Positions 57,786 to 64,000 of a DNA stretch of 64,000 nt are shown in pieces. Every line of letters begins with the position of its first letter. The stretch's first letter is position 1. The stretch covers positions 24,816,727-24,880,726 of the forward strand of contig OY987245.1 in assembly GCA_963920765.1 (NCBI GenBank), written 5' to 3'. The position numbers and the translations under genes were made by a program. The notes below the pieces were generated by a model, which was given only the letters and a program-made list of their open reading frames with translations, was not told the DNA's origin and made no database searches. The stretch is from Ulota crispa (Eukaryota > Streptophyta > Bryopsida > Orthotrichales > Orthotrichaceae).

Positions 57786-60700
57786 CCTCTGCTTACCCCC
57801 TCCCAGTGTCCGGGAAACTTTTTTTCCTGAAACGGACCATTTTCGTGCCTATACAGCAGCCCACCTTCAAAGTGGTAAACCCACTTTAATCCAAAATCAG
57901 CTTGAAAGTGGTAATTGGTTAGAGTTGAAAGTGTTTCTGACCACTTTTAATCATTTTATCATTTCTATTGGTGCACACATGCTTACTTGATTCGAAAGTG
58001 CAAATTTTTAGAGTGCAATTCACCTTTCAAAAACAAATTGGTGATGGACTTGCAATATCTGTCGTCCTCCTATCCAAGAATGAAAAAGTCGGACTCCATA
58101 AATGTTGCATTTGAGAGTGTTGTGGCAATAAGGTAACCTACCCCATACCTGAGCGGTCTCCAATGTCACACTCTACATTTGGGACGTTCTCCACACTCTT
58201 GAACCCAAAGTGGAGCAGCGAATGTCACTTGCACAAGCAAATCTTGCCACACATTAGCTTAGGAGCTAGTTTACAAGGGTCACAATTGGGACCGTCAAGT
58301 ACATGTACATGAACACATCCCAGTGGTTTCAAGGGTAGTTTAGAGTTGCTAATAAGGACCTTATGAGTTGCAACTTTGCCCTTAACTATAAAATAATCTA
58401 CAACATTCATTTCCACAAAAATTATGCTCCTTGATAGCTTGTTGAAAGTCTACCCCTATAGAATTTTTTTGTAAATTTTTCAAGACCTTGAAGTACCCTA
58501 TACTCTTAAACACTTGGGTATGGGTAGGGTTACTTTTCCTTTCTTTCAATCAAGCAAGGTTCAAATTGCTAGGCAACAAGCTTCCAACCAGCCTCAAATC
58601 TAGAATTGTGGTTGTAGTTGTCAAACACGGTAGCAAAACTATCACCCTCTAAGTATGGTGAGTGCATAATTTTGTGGTCCAACTCAACTTGACACTATAA
58701 AGGAATGTTGTCAATTTGGACATTTTTTTGTTACTTTAGACAAAGTTAGTGAATTTGGACGTGTTAATTTAAGCATTGTTTTCTTGTAGTAATCAATGCA
58801 AACTAGAGAGCTTGGCTAGGCAAAAATCTAACACAAAGCCATTTGACAAATGTCATCTTGAACTAAAGATGGTCCACAAAGATGTGGAGAATGTTGGAAT
58901 GGGAAACATCCGCAAAGTAGTGGAGAATGTTGGAATGGGAAACATCCGCAAAGTAGTGGTGAATCTCAAGCACAAGTGGTGTATCCTTTGAGATGACGCT
59001 ATTTTGTGAGCACAAAACAATGAGCCCATGAGTGGTGAGCCAAGATTTTATGAATGGACATTAATTGTGAGCTCAAAATCAATGGGAAACCCTATAAAAT
59101 AGCAAGTTTTTCAAAAGATGGATGTTTATAATGCACAATTATAAGGACATATGTACACATTTATCTATGAAATTAAAAAAACTTTGATTATTAAACTAGG
59201 CTGACGGATGACAACTGACAGCCCATAGATCCTTGCTCATGATTTAGCATTCCTTGTATTTGTCTAAAGACATAAAAGTGGTAAACCGCCACGCTTAAAA
59301 ATGGTAAAAGTTATACGCATTTATAAATTACCTTTTTTAAGGTTATATAATATACATGCTAGCTCACTTTTTAGTTTTTTTACTTGGCAATCAATTGAAA
59401 GTGTCAAAATTCTCTTGGTTAAATTTGGCATTTACAAACCTGAATAGGCATTTTGTCAAAAAAATAATTTCCATTTGGCTAATATCTGAAACATGGGAAA
59501 TTGGGGCAATTGTATGTACTTTAGGTTAGGTCACAATCTTTATCAATTTTTTTGTAGACTCAACCATGGTTTCCTTGTAGTGTAGGGGAGGAGGGGCAGT
59601 TTGAGAGCCCAAACAACTTCTTTTAATATTTTATTTTTCTAAAATAAAAGTTTGGAATTGGTTCTTTAGATCTTTTTATATGTGGGAAGCTTTGAATCAT
59701 TCAATTCCAATTAATGGCATGAAAGTTATGAGGAGATTTTGTTTGCAGGTAGGTATGGATTCTCTACTCTAAAATAAACTTTGAAGTTCTTTGTTTTACT
59801 CAATTTTCAATTTTTTGGAAAAAAATTAAACCAAAGGAAGTAGGTTGTTTATTACAACACTATGATTGTTGGGATTAGCATTTTTCATTTCAATAATTAA
59901 ATTCTTAACAATTTAGTGTTTTGACTCATTCTCTACTTGTTTTTACTTATTATTTTCTTCCCATGTGTTGTATAGTTCCAATTGATTTGAAAATTCTCCC
60001 ACACATACCTAACTTGATCTCCTACATGGAAAAATAAAAGCACAATTTTGGGTAGAGCAAATCTTTTCACGTAAGAGTGGTCAAAGGCTTCTAAAATTTA
60101 CTGGCAATAAGGAAAAAAACCTTTTCCCTTCACTTCAAATGTAAATATATCCCTCTTCTCCATCTAGAGTGACTTGATTTTTTCTCTTAAGTACCTCTTC
60201 TAGTCTAAGGCAAGATCCTATGGTTGGATTTTATTTTATTGTTATTTTTAAATTTACCTTCTTACTCATTCCCTAGAAGTGCCAATTTTCAGTGATTTTG
60301 GCAAAAAAAAGGGCTATGTCCTTTAAGGATCAAGCCCTAAATGCTGAGGCGGACGTCTTTTGTCCTCTAGTTGTGAGAAAACATTTTGTAGGTGACAATG
60401 AAAATATGTTTCACTTGGTTTTTTTTTAAAAGTGATCATAAGCACATGGTGCATCATGGAAGGTAAAAAAATATCCTCATTAAACACACTCGTATTTTTA
60501 GGTAATCCAAATTGTGAGAAGATTAGAGACACGTGTTAGGTCCCATGCTGCCCTTCTTGCAATTTTCATGAGGGCACAATGCACTATAAACTTTTGCAAC
60601 TTTTGCAACTTTTAGAAACAAAACCATAAGATGGGCACTTATTGCAGAATTGTAGTGCTACAAAGAAGACATACCACATTACCAGCCTAGTGTTTAAGAG

Positions 60701-60800
60701 TTAAACTTATAAAATACTACAAACCACATTTAATGATATCAAACCATTCCAACGTAACTGTACTTTCACACCAAGAAAGAAGATTGTGGTAACATAATAT
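57786..60800. other. Gene-free spacer
   Basis: No gene is supported. It begins with the 3' side of the FHA-PIN gene. The only clear structure is the tandem duplication at 58884-58955. Confidence 0.45.
58884..58955. repeat. 36-bp tandem duplication, two copies
   Basis: The unit begins GTGGAGAATGTTGGAATGGG and ends in CGCAAAGTA. The copies at 58884-58919 and 58920-58955 are identical. The frame stays open (12-residue repeat ENVGMGNIRKVV), but the 71-codon ORF has no other support. Confidence 0.85.
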
Positions 60801-61039
60801 TTAACCCTTAAACAACCAAGGAGACCTTTGTGGCCAATACAATATTTTGTATTTTCTTGTATTTGGAATGCATCCACACCTTTACTACATTTGAGATCAA
60901 CAAAGAAGTTAGAATATAGATCAATGTAGTTCTAGTGAGCTAGTCAAGATCTCAAATCAAACTTTTTATTGATAGCAAATGCGAGTTATACAATAGCATA
61001 TTTACTACGCAATACATAGAGTGGTTGTTTAAGGGTTAA
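60801..61039. mobile_element. Fold-back element with TTAACCCTTAAACAACCA ends
   Basis: TTAACCCTTAAACAACCA at the left is the inverse of TGGTTGTTTAAGGGTTAA at the right. This is the fourth element here with TTAACCC ends. Confidence 0.72.
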
Positions 61040-61749
61040 GGGTCCATCATTTCTTGGTCCGTGTAATTGTTTAGCATGGCAAGAGCAAAGTTTTTTATTT
61101 TTATTTTTTGTGCAATGGCTATGTGGCATTTTATTGAGCATTTTTTGAAAATGGTTTATAGGTTGCAGGCTCCATCCCTATTTTGGTTGGAGTTGAAGGT
61201 GGCCCCTATACAAAATTTTTTTTGTAGCATTATGGGATATTTTTTGTAGGCAAAAAAATTCATTGTTTTTTAAAATATCCAAAAAACCATCGGCATTACT
61301 TAATTTTTACATGGAGTTGGATTAGAGAACACCTCAAACAATTTTAAATTGATGGCATCGATGAGAATTTTATGAAATCCTAGCCTACAATGCAACTTTT
61401 ATTATTACAATCTTGGCATTTTTGTATATTTTCCCCCGTTTTTTTCTATAAGCTTGAATCTCACCTTTTTTGTTTTTTTTGTTGAGGCAATTGGGCCTTT
61501 TAATTGCCAAAAAAAAACCCTGGGCAAGAGGGTTCGGCAACCGAGTCTCATTGCCGGAGCTGGCGGCGGGGTGGTGAAGCAGGCAAGCAGGAAGCCCTAA
61601 GCTTGCCTGGGCTTCGTTCTCCTTTCTCTCGCAGCCTCGCAGGTCAAGCCCCTCGATCGTCTCCGGCAGGACGGAGCTCCTCTCTCATACGCAGCCTCGC
61701 AGTCTCTGATCGCAGCAGCGGTGCTTCTCTTCGTCGCGTCCCTTTTGCC

Positions 61750-63284
<1,535 letters not shown>

Positions 63285-63574
63285 AGTAGTTGTGCTGTCT
63301 CCACTTGGTTAGAATTATTGATCCGTTTATAGGAAAAGAGGTTTTGCTAGTCGCCACCGTTTATCCGGACTCATTCGGTTGCCCGTATCTGTAACGGAGG
63401 TTTCAAGAAGCATTTGATGATCAATAGGTACCTATTGATGAGTTTGTTTGTTCATCGTGCTGGGTGATCCAGTAGGCTTAATGATTCGAGTGGATGTGCT
63501 TTGTTCAATGTACCGAAGCGTTCATAATGCGAGTTGGTGAGATTTAATTCAACTCTATCTAATTTCATTTAGAC

Positions 63575-63917
63575 TAAGGTAGCCGCACCCATGGGCGTGG
63601 CGTCAGTGTAGTTATACTAAAGTTATAGTTATGGGTGACAAAATGATGGTTGTGGGTGACTCCATGACGGTTTTCAATACTCATCTCATTATTTAAGAAC
63701 CACAAGCCTTGTTTTTAGCATCTCTTACACATGGTTCCTAAAATTTCAGTGATTTTGGACTTTGAAAAATCTTTGTGAATTAATACTTGCATTTGGAAAC
63801 TTAAAATTGATGCCAATATTTTTGGTTTCCAGTTCCTAACTTACAGTATTTTTTTCAAAGTTAGTCAATTGTTTTACCTACTCCAAAACCCTTATTTCCA
63901 CGCTTATGGTGCGCCTA
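63575..63917. mobile_element. Diverged relative of the intron MITE at 8591
   Basis: After TA the left end reads AGGTAGCCGCACCCATGGGC. The reverse complement of the right end is GTAGGCGCACCATAAGCGTG. Internal GTTATGGGTGAC-type text matches the family. The right boundary is approximate. Confidence 0.45.
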
Positions 63918-64000
63918 CATTTGAATCTCGGCACAGTAAACCAATCACACTTGCATTACGAACTGGTGAAGATTTTTGCCACGTTTGTTGAGTTTTGTCT

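Noticed and set aside
58776-58991. 71-codon ORF with a 12-residue repeat
   Set aside because: The repeat comes from a DNA duplication whose length is a multiple of three; nothing else supports coding.

Overview
The window looks like nuclear DNA from a land plant. Genes are split by many short GT-AG introns, intergenic DNA is AT-rich, and several miniature inverted-repeat transposons (MITEs) are present. The DYW-type PPR protein, the multi-intron acetolactate synthase-like gene and the overall style fit a moss or another seedless plant best. That placement is an inference from protein style only. No bacterial operons, rRNA, tRNA or CRISPR were seen.

Layout. 104-2726 (+): 3' two thirds of a thiamine-diphosphate enzyme of the AlsS/acetolactate synthase type, cut by the window edge. 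6762-8522 (+): the N-terminal half (TRAM plus Fe-S cysteines) of a RumA/TrmA-like uracil-5 methyltransferase that lacks its catalytic half. 9081-12079 (+): a PPR-DYW RNA-editing factor whose N-terminus carries a PDF motif of the organellar ssDNA-binding (OSB) family. The splice phases keep one frame open from 6762 to 12079, so these may be one chimeric gene. 13419-14616 (+): small single-pass membrane protein of unknown role. 19880-23477 (-): 4-coumarate:CoA ligase-like acyl-CoA synthetase with a C-terminal ARL peroxisomal signal. 24690-28763: decayed PIF/Harbinger transposon with a DDE transposase (+) and a convergent trihelix/Myb-like partner (-), each with in-frame stops. 37620-41515 (-): sorting nexin 1. 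42709-46480 (+): F-box/LRR protein, head-to-head with sorting nexin 1. 53277-57785 (+): FHA plus PIN protein resembling PARALLEL SPINDLE 1. 61750-63284 (+): ribosomal protein eL43 (RPL37a).

The remaining half is gene-poor and shaped by small transposons. These include a near-perfect 221-bp palindrome (29697-29917), a 1.86-kb TIR element with TAA target duplications (30038-31896), PIF-type MITEs (4007-4388, 35277-35708), a Stowaway-type MITE (6212-6569), four fold-back elements sharing TTAACCC ends, a family with GTTAAATTGGGAAAAAC ends, and a diverged dispersed repeat seen three times.

The genes do not form one pathway; they are ordinary neighbours on a plant chromosome. The most unusual locus is the RumA-half / PDF / PPR-DYW arrangement at 6.7-12.1 kb. 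Exon limits were set by hand from splice consensus, frame and family resemblance, with no transcript or database support.
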